A DNA stretch of 64,000 bases. It comes from Tragulus kanchil. Lineage: Eukaryota > Chordata > Mammalia > Artiodactyla > Tragulidae. Position numbers and translations under genes: made by a program. The notes beneath the pieces are model-generated. The model saw only the letters and a program-made list of their open reading frames with translations, had not been told where the DNA came from and made no database searches. The stretch lies in assembly GCA_022376925.1 (NCBI GenBank), contig JAIOJX010000032.1, positions 200,318,939 to 200,382,938 on the forward strand, given 5' to 3'. How positions within the stretch are numbered: position 1 is the stretch's first letter; each line of letters begins with the position of its first letter. Shown one piece after another: positions 34,332 through 46,591 of the stretch.

Positions 34332-34571
34332 ACAGTTCTTTGTTATTGTTCAGTCACTAAGCTGTGTCTGACTCTTTGTGACCCTATGGATTGTAACCCT
34401 CCAGGCCCCTCTGTCCATGGGCTTTTCTGGAATAATGGAACGGAATACTGGAATGGACTGTCATTCCCTTCTCCAGGGGATCTTCCTGGACCAGGGACTG
34501 AACCCACCGCCCCTGCATTGGCAGAAGGATTCTTTAGCCCTGAGCCACCAGGGAAGTCCTCCACAGTTCTT
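34332..34571 (-). mobile_element. Bov-tA SINE with 9-bp TSD
   Basis: Flanked by 'acagttctt' (34332-34340 and 34563-34571). Internal blocks 'tgttcagtcactaagctgtg', 'tctgactctttgtgacccta', 'cttctccaggggatcttcct' and 'gagccaccagggaagtcc' identify antisense Bov-tA. Its tRNA head is the first part of duplication 11, so it reappears at 35620-35688. Confidence 0.9.
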
Positions 34572-36746
34572 AGCTATGTATTTATCCAACTGTAATAGTG
34601 TCTACAGAAAATCTGGCATCAAAGTATAGAGTGTGGATTATATATTTATGAGAACATAGAACCTGAAGAAAAACCTCTTGAAAAGGTATTGAAACTCTCC
34701 TTCTTTGATTTCTATGACACAAAATCTAGCCAACCTATTTTCTCCCATTTCATAACTAGCTACTCTTTCTTCTGCTGATTTTATTAATGTGTGCCCTAAG
34801 GCTCAACCTTGATCTCACCACTCTTTTGCTCTACACATTTTCTATCAGAGTTCAGCTACATTCCCAGTTTTACCTCCTCCCTATACAGAGGGCTTCTAAA
34901 TATTTATGCCAGCTCTGATTCTTCTCTATGTTCAGGTTCGTATCTCCAACTAATATCTGAGGATTTTTCACTAGGCTGCCTTTCTTTTAGGTCAAAGCAC
35001 TGCAAGAGACAAACTCATCCTCTCACCCACAAATCTTCTCCCCCTCCTAACTTCCTGTCTTCTTGATGCCATGACCCTCTCACTATAGACCCCATGTAAC
35101 CTCTCTGATTAGAGAAAAATTCTTCAAATGTGGTCGGTACCTAACTTTCATCAATTCCACACTTACTAGTCTCTCCTCAATCTACTTCGAATTAGTCTCT
35201 TGCCCACGTCACACCACAGGACTGCTCAACAGCTTGCAGAACCAATGATCCACTCTCATGTTCCTTGACCTCTCAGCATTCTTCTTCCAAGATATGCTTC
35301 TCAAGATCTTTTAAAATTCCACACTCTCTTATGTCTCTGTCTACCTAAATAATCTCTGTTTCTCTCATTGGTTACTCCTCTATAAGAATTCTACTTGTGG
35401 AGAGTCCCAGAGTTCTGCCTTTGGTCCTGTTCTTAATTCTAACTACATTCTGTGAGTCTCATTATTTTCAGTATTATATTTATATGGTTGATACTCAAAT
35501 TAACATCTCTAGCTATAGGTTTCCTCTGATAAGCAGACTCACATATCCAGCTGTATTCTTGACATCTCCACTTAAGTGACTTTTAAATTAAACATGGTTA
35601 AAGAGAAATATTGATTTCAGGGACTGCGCCCACCGCCCCGGCATTGGCAGAAGGATTCTTTAGCCCTGAGCCACCAGGGAAGTCCTCCACAGTTCTTAGC
35701 TATGTATTTATCCAACTGTAATAGTGTCTACAGAAAATCTGGCATCAAAGTATAGAGTGTGGATTATATATTTATGAGAACATAGAACCTGAAGAAAAAC
35801 CTCTTGAAAAGGTATTGAAACTCTCCTTCTTTGATTTCTATGACACAAAATCTAGCCAACCTATTTTCTCCCATTTCATAACTAGCTACTCTTTCTTCTG
35901 CTGATTTTATTAATGTGTGCCCTAAGGCTCAACCTTGATCTCACCACTCTTTTGCTCTACACATTTTCTATCAGAGTTCAGCTACATTCCCAGTTTTACC
36001 TCCTCCCTATACAGAGGGCTTCTAAATATTTATGCCAGCTCTGATTCTTCTCTATGTTCAGGTTCGTATCTCCAACTAATATCTGAGGATTTTTCACTAG
36101 GCTGCCTTTCTTTTAGGTCAAAGCACTGCAAGAGACAAACTCATCCTCTCACCCACAAATCTTCTCCCCCTCCTAACTTCCTGTCTTCTTGATGCCATGA
36201 CCCTCTCACTATAGACCCCATGTAACCTCTCTGATTAGAGAAAAATTCTTCAAATGTGGTCGGTACCTAACTTTCATCAATTCCACACTTACTAGTCTCT
36301 CCTCAATCTACTTCGAATTAGTCTCTTGCCCACGTCACACCACAGGACTGCTCAACAGCTTGCAGAACCAATGATCCACTCTCATGTTCCTTGACCTCTC
36401 AGCATTCTTCTTCCAAGATATGCTTCTCAAGATCTTTTAAAATTCCACACTCTCTTATGTCTCTGTCTACCTAAATAATCTCTGTTTCTCTCATTGGTTA
36501 CTCCTCTATAAGAATTCTACTTGTGGAGAGTCCCAGAGTTCTGCCTTTGGTCCTGTTCTTAATTCTAACTACATTCTGTGAGTCTCATTATTTTCAGTAT
36601 TATATTTATATGGTTGATACTCAAATTAACATCTCTAGCTATAGGTTTCCTCTGATAAGCAGACTCACATATCCAGCTGTATTCTTGACATCTCCACTTA
36701 AGTGACTTTTAAATTAAACATGGTTAAAAGAGAAATATTGATTTCA
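34492..36746. repeat. Tandem duplication 11, period 1126 bp
   Basis: Copy A is about 34493-35618 and copy B about 35619-36746, joined at a shared 'ca' without filler. The first 30 bp of copy B is faulty ('ggactgcgcccaccgccccg' against 'ggactgaacccaccgcccct'), after which the match is near perfect. A later one-base indel sits in an A-run ('gttaaagag' / 'gttaaaagag'). Confidence 0.95.
35395..35600 (+). other. Ancient interspersed repeat, family uncertain
   Basis: The wording 'gagtcccagagttctgcctt', 'tggtcctgttcttaattcta', 'ttgatactcaaattaacatc' and 'cttgacatctccacttaag' matches a widely dispersed old mammalian repeat I know by sight but cannot name reliably. It continues after 36700 in copy B ('cctttcccaagccactcctc'). 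The similar text at 56310-56575 may be the same family. Confidence 0.4.
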
Positions 36747-36994
36747 CCTTTCCCAAGCCACTCCTCCAAGCATCCCCACTCGACATTGTTGTTAACAGTT
36801 TTCCAAACCTGGAAGTTAGCATGGATGTCAATACTGCAGCTATCTGAGGAGTGTGTGTCTTCCTTTAATGTCTTAAGGGGAAAATTCTGGATGCTATGAA
36901 GCCAGAATAGACTTGGGGAAGGGGAAAAACCAGAAGAGAAAACAGAAGCAGGGAGAGCATTTAGAAGGATGATGCAATAATCTGCTGAGAAAAG
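36747..36994 (+). other. Continuation of ancient repeat, then unclassified
   Basis: First about 150 bp continue the old repeat noted at 35395. The remainder is not recognised. Confidence 0.35.
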
Positions 36995-37210
36995 ATGATG
37001 GCTTAGACCAGTATGTCCTCCTTTACGGCCTTTTCTGACCCACAGATGGCTTCACTGTCCCCTGAAACACTGAAGCATTGTCTCCTTAAAGCAATTCACA
37101 AATTGTACAATAAGAATTTGTTTACTCTTCTGTTTCCCTGACTAGAGTTAGAGCTCTTTGATAAAAAAGAGACGTCTTCACTACTTTTTCACCTTTGTAA
37201 TCGTGTTACT
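36995..37210 (+). mobile_element. L2-like LINE fragment
   Basis: 'acggccttttctgacccaca', 'ctgtttccctgactagagtt' and 'agagctctttgataaa' follow the L2 3' pattern (transition from the 'ccttccctgacc' block to the 'agactgtaagctcc' block). It is diverged. Confidence 0.5.
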
Positions 37211-37654
37211 TACCAAAAAGTGAATCAAGGAACCAACAACAGTTAAAGCATATTAAAGTCAATTTGCTTATTAGCACAATAAACTGTAACTCATACAAAT
37301 TCAGTTGCCCATACTCAGGAGGAAATGACAGGGCATAAGAGAATTGTCTATTTACTACCTAATGTTTTGCCTTATTCCAAGGAGCCCTGGCTTTTGTATC
37401 TCCTGGAAAGAGTTGCCTTAACAGAAATGCACAGAGATATCAGGATGCTAACTCTTGGTTCTGAGCTTTCAGGGGTCCTGGACTTCAGGGAGCAATTTTA
37501 AAGCGTTGTTAAGAGTCAAGTTGACTGTAAGTATTTTTTATCTCATGCTCCAGTTTTAGAATGCAACCTTCACATAAGCTGTGACTCTTCTGTGCCATCC
37601 CCTCTAGAGACCTTTGCTACTCCACACAGCCACAGTCTATTTTTAACACATGCC
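37211..37654. other. Unclassified sequence
   Basis: No repeat or gene recognised. Confidence 0.4.
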
Positions 37655-37884
37655 CAAGGTCCAAAGGAGGCTCCTCTGGTGGCTCAGATGGTAAAGAGCC
37701 CACCTAACAATGCAGGAGACCCAGGTTTGATCCTTGGGTTGGGAAGATCCCCTGGAGAAGGGAATGGCAACCCACTCCAGAATTCCTGCCTGAAGAATTC
37801 TATGGACAGAAGATCCTGGTAGGCTACAGTCTATGGGGTCATAAAGAGCAGGACATGACTGAGACAGTAAAACAAGGTCCAAAG
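37655..37884 (+). mobile_element. Bov-tA SINE with 12-bp TSD
   Basis: Flanked by 'caaggtccaaag' (37655-37666 and 37873-37884). Head 'ctcctctggtggctcagatg', 'ccaggtttgatccttgggtt', body 'ggaatggcaacccactccag', 'gtaggctacagtctatgggg' and end 'aggacatgactgagacag'. Textbook Bov-tA insertion. Confidence 0.95.
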
Positions 37885-38735
37885 ACCCTGACTATTAGAA
37901 TCTGGCATCTTTCCAAGGTCTTCCAACTCCAAGACCAGCATGGTTAATGTAGTCAATGAGAAGAGGTCCCCAAATAAGACATAGTCCACTGCCAAAGCTT
38001 TAAGAAAAGAACAAGACCTTGGTAGAAAAATGAGAATCTTTATTTATTGGATGGTATTATACATCTTGGGGAGTTCTTCAAGTCAACCATCTTTACAAAG
38101 TGTTTATATTATAAACACTGTTGGTGTGATCAAGATATCTTTCTAAATTTCACCAGAAAATCATTAATCTGTCACTAACATAAAATAAACAGAAAATAAG
38201 GAGACTTCAAAATATCACAAATTATGAAGCCAATCATTACAAAATAATCTATTGATCAATAAAAGAATTCTAAAATAACACCTGGAAGTAAACTTTCATC
38301 AGTATAAAGACACTCCTTTTCCTGATGTCCGAAAGTCTCTACAACTTGTCCCCCTGCTACTTAAGCACGCCTAAGGCCCCTGCCTCCCCTAGAATATCCT
38401 CACTGTCACTGATACAATTTGTAGTCCTGCTCTACCTGTCTGAACCCAACAACCTGTCAGTGTCTATGTTTCTGTATTCACTTATTTTCATTTAGGCTAA
38501 CCTTCTAGAATCTGCTCTGTGAAGCCAGGGAACACAGTTGGGATACCGTTAGTTCAGTGTGCACTTCTACCACCCAAATGAAATATTCCTAAAACATACC
38601 AACACCTCTTAGTCTGATACTACATACTTGAACATTGGACAAACTGCCCCAAGCTGACAACAGCTAATCCAGGGCAGTGACTGAGTTTTACAGGTAGAAA
38701 GAAAGGGGTGCTGTAGATTACTCATAATTTTCAGT
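37885..38735. other. Unclassified intergenic sequence
   Basis: Nothing recognised with confidence. A stretch near 38340-38470 has an L2-like pyrimidine bias. Confidence 0.4.
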
Positions 38736-38737
38736 GT

Positions 38738-38962
38738 CCGTAACAAGAGAAACCAGACTGTATGGATTTTAATCCCATTTCCAACCCTTAACTAGCTGTA
38801 TGATCTAGAGCAAATGATCTTTTTTGTGTGTGGGTTTCCTGTTTCCTCTCCCATGACAGTGTGGTACCTCCTAAGAGTTAGTGTGACGTCTGGATAAGTT
38901 CGTAATGTAAGCACTGAGGACACTGCTTAGCATATAGTGAATGATCAATTCATGTTGATGAC
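38738..38962 (+). mobile_element. MIR SINE, sense
   Basis: 'gactgtatggattttaatcc', 'cttaactagctgtatgatct', 'agcaaatgatc', then 'gtgacgtctggataagttcg' and 'cttagcatatagtgaatgat' follow MIR in sense orientation. Confidence 0.72.
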
Positions 38963-39237
38963 ATCATCATTAGCTAAAATTGAAACTCTGAGACTATGGG
39001 GCTGTAGATCAGACAATGGCTAGGGTAATTCCAAAAGGGAACAGGCACCTACCTTACGAAGGCCCAGACTCCAACAGCCCAATTAATGTCAAGCTGCCAC
39101 ACTCTTTTCGGTCCTTGCCTGCTTCCTTCCATGCAAGCACCTGCCTGTCTCCCTGCTCCTGCATCAACCACCCCAACTGCTGTCACTTTGTGATGCAGAC
39201 GGACTCACATTCATCTATGGCTCTGAACCATGTAAGT

Positions 39238-39345
39238 GAGTGATAGTCGCTCAGTCCTGTCTGACTCTTTGTGACCCAGGCTCCTTGGTCCATGGAATTC
39301 TCCAGGCAAGAATACTGGAGTGGGTTGCTATTTCTTCCTCCAACC
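39238..39345 (-). mobile_element. Bov-tA/BovB 3' fragment, antisense
   Basis: 'atagtcgctcagtcctgtct', 'gactctttgtgacccaggct' and 'ctccaggcaagaatactgga' with 'gtgggttgctatttc' is BovB-derived. The tRNA head is missing. Confidence 0.88.
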
Positions 39346-39532
39346 ATACAAAGCAGATTTATAAAAAAGACATGAGCATTCTAGAAAGACTTGGAAGGAT
39401 TCAACCCCAAATGAACAGTACTTCTTGCTGCTGCTTACTGCTATAAGGGACTTTGGGTTCCAAGCCGAACTGTATTAGGAAACACAACATCTATTCTTTT
39501 CCTATGTGGTCACCATGTCTTGGAAAATTTAG

Positions 39533-39606
39533 GGTTGGCCAAAAGGGTTCATTCAGATATTTTTGTAACATCCATGGAGGAGCCTAAACAAACTTTTTGG
39601 CCAATA
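39533..39606. mobile_element. Mariner-type MITE
   Basis: About 74 bp with inverted ends: 'ggttggccaaaagggttcat' on the left and 'caaactttttggccaatac' on the right (the reverse complement begins 'gtattggccaaaaagtttg'). Such short 'ttggccaaaa' palindromes are mariner-derived non-autonomous elements in ruminants. It has no coding capacity. Confidence 0.75.
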
Positions 39607-39688
39607 CAACACTGTTATCTCTGGATAATTAAGTGAGAAGTTAAAATGAAATATGTGTTTATGGTTTCTTCCTGCCTATCCATAGACT

Positions 39689-41835
39689 ACATGAAATACC
39701 AGAATACAGATTAAGGTGTGTCTCCTCAGATTGTGGACAAACTGATTCAAAAGTTGGACCTGCCACTGCAGGCACTGAGATCTTCAGTGGAGTCCCTCTT
39801 GAACCTGGGGAATTCACTTACTGACATCTATAAAAGAGAAGAACCACAACAGGCAAGAGTTACAAAAAAAGGAGTTATTTATGCAAATTGATAAAGTGAC
39901 AAACCACTCTACGCAGTGTTGCTATAAATCAAGGAATTAATTAATAAGGCAGAAGACTCTGCATTCATGTATAAACTGGGAAGGAAGTGGTTTGCAAGAA
40001 AAGGGAAGTCAAGTTCCAATCTTAAAGTTCACTGGCAAAACCAGTTAGAGCTGGTGGTATTTCAAAGGCAGTCCAATTCAAAATTCTGTGTTATAATTTC
40101 TGCTCAAGAAGTGTCATCTCTTTATATTTTGCAATCAATTCATAATACTCTATAAACAGAATCCAACCTATATCTTCAGCCTAATCTCCTACCCTGTTCC
40201 CCAGACATATTGAATGTTGTAGATACACTCAAACACTTCTTCACTGAAAAGTAACATAAACCCTTTCATTTACATATATTTGGCTTACACTGTTCCTTTA
40301 ATGGAACATTCTTTCCCTATGTCTTCTGTCTGGCAAAATAATCATGGCCAATTTTCAAATTTGTTTCAAGCCTTCTCAAGCAAAATGCATTGTTTCTCTA
40401 GTCGGTGACATATTTTTAATTAAACTAAAACATACATTCAGAAAAATGCACAGATCAAAAGTCAAGAGCTCGAGTAACATTCAGAGTGCTCATCTGAAAT
40501 GAACATTCAGGCCAAGAAATATAACAACACCAACATGTCAGAAGACTCCCTCTTGCTCCCCACTCATCCCATTCTTCTTCATAGATAACTGATTTATACA
40601 ATCATAGAATACTTTATCCTGTTGAAAATTGTATATAAGGGGAAATTATCATATGTACCCTTCTTTTTCTGGCTTATTTTACTTAATATTATGTTTGCAA
40701 GATGTATATATGTTGCTGTAGACAGCTTATCCATTTTAAATTAATTATTTTTATTTTGTTTACATGAAATACCAGAATACAGATTAAGGTGTGTCTCCTC
40801 AGATTGTGGACAAACTGATTCAAAAGTTGGACCTGCCACTGCAGGCACTGAGATCTTCAGTGGAGTCCCTCTTGAACCTGGGGAATTCACTTACTGACAT
40901 CTATAAAAGAGAAGAACCACAACAGGCAAGAGTTACAAAAAAAGGAGTTATTTATGCAAATTGATAAAGTGACAAACCACTCTACGCAGTGTTGCTATAA
41001 ATCAAGGAATTAATTAATAAGGCAGAAGACTCTGCATTCATGTATAAACTGGGAAGGAAGTGGTTTGCAAGAAAAGGGAAGTCAAGTTCCAATCTTAAAG
41101 TTCACTGGCAAAACCAGTTAGAGCTGGTGGTATTTCAAAGGCAGTCCAATTCAAAATTCTGTGTTATAATTTCTGCTCAAGAAGTGTCATCTCTTTATAT
41201 TTTGCAATCAATTCATAATACTCTATAAACAGAATCCAACCTATATCTTCAGCCTAATCTCCTACCCTGTTCCCCAGACATATTGAATGTTGTAGATACA
41301 CTCAAACACTTCTTCACTGAAAAGTAACATAAACCCTTTCATTTACATATATTTGGCTTACACTGTTCCTTTAATGGAACATTCTTTCCCTATGTCTTCT
41401 GTCTGGCAAAATAATCATGGCCAATTTTCAAATTTGTTTCAAGCCTTCTCAAGCAAAATGCATTGTTTCTCTAGTCGGTGACATATTTTTAATTAAACTA
41501 AAACATACATTCAGAAAAATGCACAGATCAAAAGTCAAGAGCTCGAGTAACATTCAGAGTGCTCATCTGAAATGAACATTCAGGCCAAGAAATATAACAA
41601 CACCAACATGTCAGAAGACTCCCTCTTGCTCCCCACTCATCCCATTCTTCTTCATAGATAACTGATTTATACAATCATAGAATACTTTATCCTGTTGAAA
41701 ATTGTATATAAGGGGAAATTATCATATGTACCCTTCTTTTTCTGGCTTATTTTACTTAATATTATGTTTGCAAGATGTATATATGTTGCTGTAGACAGCT
41801 TATCCATTTTTTTAAATTAATTATTTTTATTTTGC
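39689..41835. repeat. Tandem duplication 12, period 1073 bp
   Basis: Copy A is about 39689-40759 and copy B about 40762-41835, with almost no filler. Shared 'tacatg' lies at the junction. Difference: 'ccattttaaattaatt' in A against 'ccatttttttaaattaatt' in B, a T-run indel near the junction. Otherwise near identical. Confidence 0.95.
40405..40735 (-). mobile_element. Old L1 (L1M-like) 3' fragment, antisense
   Basis: 'attaaactaaaacatacatt', 'tcttgctccccactcatccc', 'tttttctggcttattttact' and 'taatattatgtttgcaagat' follow the antisense 3' region of old mammalian L1. Recurs at about 41478-41808 through duplication 12. Confidence 0.6.
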
Positions 41836-42340
41836 TTTTACAGATTTGTTGTTTACAGCTATATATAATCTCAAATCTGTCATAGATATATCTTTGACCC
41901 TTCCCCGTTGAGCCCCTTCCCAATTCCCCCCGTCCCACCCCTCTGGATTGTTGCATAGCCCCCATGTAAGGTCCATTAGTCCCACAGCATATTCAAAATG
42001 GTTATCTCTTTTACATATGGTAGTGTAGGTTTTCATGTTACTCTTTCCATATCTCTCACACACTCTCTCCTCCCCACAATGTCCATGGGTCTGTTCTCTA
42101 TATCTGTTTCTCCATCTCTGCTCTGCATGTGTATTTATCAGTACCATCTTATTAGATTCTATACACACGTGTTAGCACATTTCATTTGGTGAATGTAACA
42201 GTCTACTGATTCTACTGTCCACGGCCATGTGGGCTATTTCTAGTCTGGATGATTTTAAATAGTGTATTTATCAATATTTTTGTATAGATCCTATGATATA
42301 ATTTGTGCCTCTTTCTGTTAGCATATACCCAGGAATGAAA
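41812..42340 (-). mobile_element. Artiodactyl L1 3' end, antisense
   Basis: 'tttacagatttgttgtttac', 'agatatatctttgacccttc', 'ggattgttgcatagccccca', 'tttacatatggtagtgtagg', 'tctatatctgtttctccatc' and 'catatacccaggaatgaaac' run in order. The element parallels 55190-55965 but is shorter. Confidence 0.85.
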
Positions 42341-42759
42341 CATTGCCATGGCCCCTTCATATTGATAAATCTGGACTCAATTACCTGTCTACCAGCTCCA
42401 TGAAACTAACGATGGTTCTGCTCACATTCTCAGTCTCTTTGATGCCACTTTCTGCTTGGCCTCTCAGGAAATATCCTGAGAGGAAAATACATGCCCTTTG
42501 GTGAGACTTTTGATCTCACTTTTTTGTGCCTTTCTTTAGTTTTTCCAGGATCTTGGCTCTTTGAGCCCTCTCTCTCTTAGGAGATCTCTGACATCTATGG
42601 ACTGATCATTTTTGGACTCTGTCTGGCTGTTCTAGTTGTTCTTAGTGGCAGGGTCACTCTGGTACACACACTTGAGTTTATCTATCATAACCACAAACCT
42701 GACATAGTATTTTAGACATCGTTCCCATTTGGCATCTTTTATTCTTCATCATAATTACT
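42341..42759. other. Unclassified sequence
   Basis: No family recognised. Confidence 0.4.
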
Positions 42760-42910
42760 ATAATTATTTCCAACATGTTTGGCAACATTTCTCACTAGTC
42801 TGTGGGCCCCTTGAAGGAAGAAACAATTTTATATTAATTGTATCTCCCTTTGGCCAGCACAGTGCTTAATAATAATAGATATTTAATATACATTGGATAA
42901 AATAAATTAA
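42760..42910 (+). mobile_element. L2 3' end
   Basis: 'tagtctgtgggccccttgaa', 'ggaagaaacaattttatatt', 'ggccagcacagtgcttaata' and 'atatttaatatacattggat' reproduce the L2 3' terminus. Confidence 0.65.
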
Positions 42911-43341
42911 ATTAAACTGGAGAATGATACAGTAAGAATATCACCAAGGGGAAAATGTCTTTTTGGCTTTTTAACACTAACTGAAGACGAACTAATTTTT
43001 TTCTTAGAAAAACGTATACTTTATCACACTTTTCAGCCTTCGCTTCTACTTCTATCTATATGTACCTGCATATTAAAAATGGTCACCTTATTCTAGGGTT
43101 TCTTGTATATCTCTGTGTCTCTATCTTCATTTTCCTCCTTTCCACCACTGACTAAAAACATATTTATAATAAAAATTTATATTTAAAACCTAGTAGAGAA
43201 ACACACACACAGGCAATCTTAAGTCACACATCACACATCCTTAATGTTACTTTTCAAGTTAAATGTTAAAGCCGTAGAGATCAGGGATTCTTCCATCTGG
43301 CTATGGAATTCCATATCCTTAAAAAACATGTTGATTAAAAA
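42911..43341. other. Unclassified AT-rich sequence
   Basis: Nothing recognised apart from a short (ca)n near 43201. Confidence 0.4.
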
Positions 43342-43508
43342 AAGATGATGGAGGAACTCCCCTGGTGGTCTAGTGGTTAAGACTCTGTGTTCCCAATGCA
43401 GGAGTCCTGGGTTTGATCCCTGGTCAGGGAACTAGATCCCATATGCCACAACTAAGACCCAGTGCAGCCAAATAAATAATTAATTAAAAAAAAAAAAAAG
43501 ATGATGGA
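43342..43508 (+). mobile_element. Short CHR-type tRNA-Glu SINE with 11-bp TSD
   Basis: Flanked by 'aagatgatgga' at 43342-43352 and 43498-43508. Head 'ggaactcccctggtggtcta', 'gtggttaagactctgtgttc', 'gggtttgatccctggtcagg', then a short CHR-2-like body 'gatcccatatgccacaacta' and tail 'gccaaataaataattaatta' plus A-run. The middle of CHR-2 is missing. Confidence 0.88.
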
Positions 43509-44393
43509 ATTAGACCTCAGGTCTCAACAAGGATGGGATATCTTCTATCTGATCATCCTTGTATCTTCAACACTTAGAACACTGCCTGACATATATCAAT
43601 AGAAACACTAAATAGTTATATGATAAATTAATCAAACAATGCTCAGTTTATTCAGCTCTAATAATTCTGTGATCTCAAACTTTTCATCCTCCTCAAACTA
43701 TTTCTTTCGGTTGTCTTTAAGAAGATTGTAGCATCAAACATCACTTCCTGTTCTCAAAGAATTGAAGCAAAACTGACACCATTCTTGGAAGAAAAATCAC
43801 AGCACACTGATCCTGCAAAATTATATAGTTTTCTACACATTGTTATGCTATTGAAATTAATTTACTGAATTAAAATTAACAATTAAGAGCAGGGAATTTG
43901 CTTTTCCACACCTGGGTCTTTTAAGCTAAACTTTATGCTCAAATTTTGTTTTCTTTGTCTCATAACAACTGAAATAAATATTTTGCTTTAATTTTTGTAG
44001 AAAATGCAAGAAAAATACACATAAAAAGGTCCACCCTAAAAGCAATGACAGATGAAGATCAACATCATAGTCCTATATGAGACATAACTTTACAAATTTG
44101 CATGAAAGCAATTGTTGGGAGTCATAGGTCCAAGAGACTCAAATGCTAACCACATATTTTAAATCCTAGGGATAAACCAAGAATTTCATAACTATTCATC
44201 AACACCCCATAATGGAAAAGCCTACAGTAGAAAAAGAATTAACATATTTGGGTAATAATATTTTTCATGAAAACCTCCTTTTTTTTTTTTTTTTTTAAAC
44301 AGTGTTGATGCCATCACTTTTGGTTGTTCAGTAATCATATCTGCTTTGGGGATTTGGTTGTGCTTTGCTTTATCTTCTTTTGTTTTAATTTTT
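43509..44393. other. Unclassified AT-rich sequence
   Basis: An L2-like 3' word ('acacttagaacactgcctga') lies near 43570. A T-run of about 19 bases is at 44279. The rest is not recognised. Confidence 0.45.
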
Positions 44394-44609
44394 GGGCTTC
44401 CCTGGTGGCTTAGTTCAGACTGTAAAGAATCCACCTGCAGTTCAGGAGACTTAAGTTTGATCCCTGTATCGGGAAGATCCCCCAGAGAAGGGAATGGCTA
44501 CCCATTCCAGTATTCTTTCCTGGAGAATTCCATGGACAGAGGAGCCTGCTGGGCCATTTACAGCCCATGCTGTTGCAAGGAATCTAGACACAACTGAGTG
44601 ACTATCACT
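44394..44609 (+). mobile_element. Bov-tA SINE, sense
   Basis: 'gggcttccctggtggcttag', 'taagtttgatccctgtatcg', 'gggaatggctacccattcca', 'gagaattccatggacagagg' and 'aatctagacacaactgagtg'. Confidence 0.93.
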
Positions 44610-44647
44610 TTTCATACTTGATTTACATTGTCTCAAGTGTAGAGCAA

Positions 44648-44835
44648 AATGATTCAGTTTTTTTACATATATATTTTTTTTCAGATTCTTTTCTATTACA
44701 GTTTATTGTAAGATACTGAATACAGTTCCCTGTTCTATGCAATAGCTTTCTTTTGTTTACTTTATATATAGTAGTATGTATCTTTTGTTTTATCTTCTGT
44801 ATGTGGGTATTCATACTATGATCTTATCATACATC
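44648..44835 (-). mobile_element. L1 3' end, antisense
   Basis: 'ttctattacagtttattgta', 'agatactgaatacagttccc' and 'tgttctatgcaatagctttc' with 'tatatagtagtatgtatc' is the reverse complement of the L1 3' UTR. Confidence 0.75.
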
Positions 44836-45194
44836 CTGAATTTTTTTAAAGGTAATGCATCTAAGATCCTGGGATTGGGTAATAAAGCTCTGTAAAGACT
44901 AGACTAACTGCACCATTTTTTAAGTGGAAAAACGTGTTTCTTCTGATGAAGAAATGAGGTCCAAACTGACAACTGAATGGGAAGCCTCTCACTAGGGCTT
45001 CACAGGGTAGGCAGGAAATAGGAAACACTCAGTTTATAATGCTTTAAGGTCAGTAGATTCTCAGTAGTAGTGAGGAACTCGAAATGAGAGAAATTTGTAG
45101 TTATGTGTTTTATCCAGTAAATCTTCCTTAAACTCTATCGTGATGGTTTATAGGATGTGATTTAGAGTCAATTCCAAATATTGTCAAGGATCAA

Positions 45195-45488
45195 GGAGAC
45201 AGAAATGTTTACCTGCTGCTAGGGGAAGTGTAAATTTGCACACTAATGTTGGAGAGCAATTAGGCAATCTCTGGTAAAGTTAAAGATACACACACAGACA
45301 ACTTCACTTCTGGCAGAGACATGAATAAAAACACACGCAGGACATTCACCATAGCCTTAACTGAAATGTGGAAAACTGGAAACAACTTAAATATCAAGCC
45401 AGACTAGAAAATGGCAAGAAATAAGTAAAACAAAGTATGTTCCTACAGTGAGACATTAAAGAGACGTTAACATGAATAAATGACATCT
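45195..45488 (+). mobile_element. Old L1 fragment, part 1
   Basis: 'taggggaagtgtaaatttgc', 'gagagcaattaggcaatctc', 'ggtaaagttaaagatacaca', 'ccatagccttaactgaaatg' and 'gaaaactggaaacaacttaa' follow the 3' end of ORF2 and UTR of old L1. It continues after the SINE at 45821-45985 ('tatttatataaatctgaaac'). Confidence 0.7.
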
Positions 45489-45820
45489 ACCCTCTTCTAT
45501 CTTTTTTTTGGGGGGAGGGAGGGGGGCAGGTGGGGCACTTCTATTGGGCTTTCATTTATCTATTTTTTCATCCATCTTTGGCCCCTGTGGGCCTCCCATC
45601 GCAGTGGCCTCTGTTATCGCAGTGGCTTCTATTGTCGCAGAGCACCAGCTCTGGGAGCATGCGCTCCAAAGCTCCAGCTCAGTAATTGGACACATTGGTC
45701 CAGCTGCTCTATGGCACCTGGGATCTTCCCACGCCAGGGATCGAACCAGTGCCCTTTGCACTGCAAGGCAGTGTCCTTACCCACTGGACCACCAGGGAAG
45801 CCCAACCCTCTTCTATCTTT
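45489..45820 (-). mobile_element. tRNA-Glu SINE, C-tail type, with 16-bp TSD
   Basis: Perfect 16-base duplication 'accctcttctatcttt' at 45489-45504 and 45805-45820. Between them, in reverse complement: head 'gggcttccctggtggtccag', 'tggttcgatccctggcgtgg', 'gagctttggagcgcatgctc', an 'aaagatggatgaaaaaatag' segment and the C-rich tail (read as a G-run at 45511-45538). It splits the old L1. This is among the cleanest insertions in the window. Confidence 0.95.
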
Positions 45821-46591
45821 AAGTGAGTCTTCTAAGATAAATCTTTAAAGTGTTATGTTGTATAAAATAGAAAGTTGTACAAGGGTATGTATAGTAAGAC
45901 AATATTTATATAAATCTGAAACAGATTATGGTATTTGCTTAAGGATAGATAAGCACATACAGTAAAAATGTAAAACATGAACTAGAAAGCAACATAGCAA
46001 CTCAATGAAAACTGTTTCCTGTGAAACCAGAATCCTTTGTAACTGTATAACCAATATATCTAATTAGTGACAACCTCGAATGGGAAGCCTCTCACTAGGG
46101 CTTCACAGGGTAGGCAGGAAATAGGAAACACTCAGTTTATAATGCTTTAAGGTCAGTAGATTCTCAGTAGTAGTGAGGAACTCGAAATGAGAGAAATTTG
46201 TAGTTATGTGTTTTATCCAGTAAATCTTCCTTAAACTCTATCGTGATGGTTTATAGGATGTGATTTAGAGTCAATTCCAAATATTGTCAAGGATCAAGGA
46301 GACAGAAATGTTTACCTGCTGCTAGGGGAAGTGTAAATTTGCACACTAATGTTGGAGAGCAATTAGGCAATCTCTGGTAAAGTTAAAGATACACACACAG
46401 ACAACTTCACTTCTGGCAGAGACATGAATAAAAACACACGCAGGACATTCACCATAGCCTTAACTGAAATGTGGAAAACTGGAAACAACTTAAATATCAA
46501 GCCAGACTAGAAAATGGCAAGAAATAAGTAAAACAAAGTATGTTCCTACAGTGAGACATTAAAGAGACGTTAACATGAATAAATGACATCT

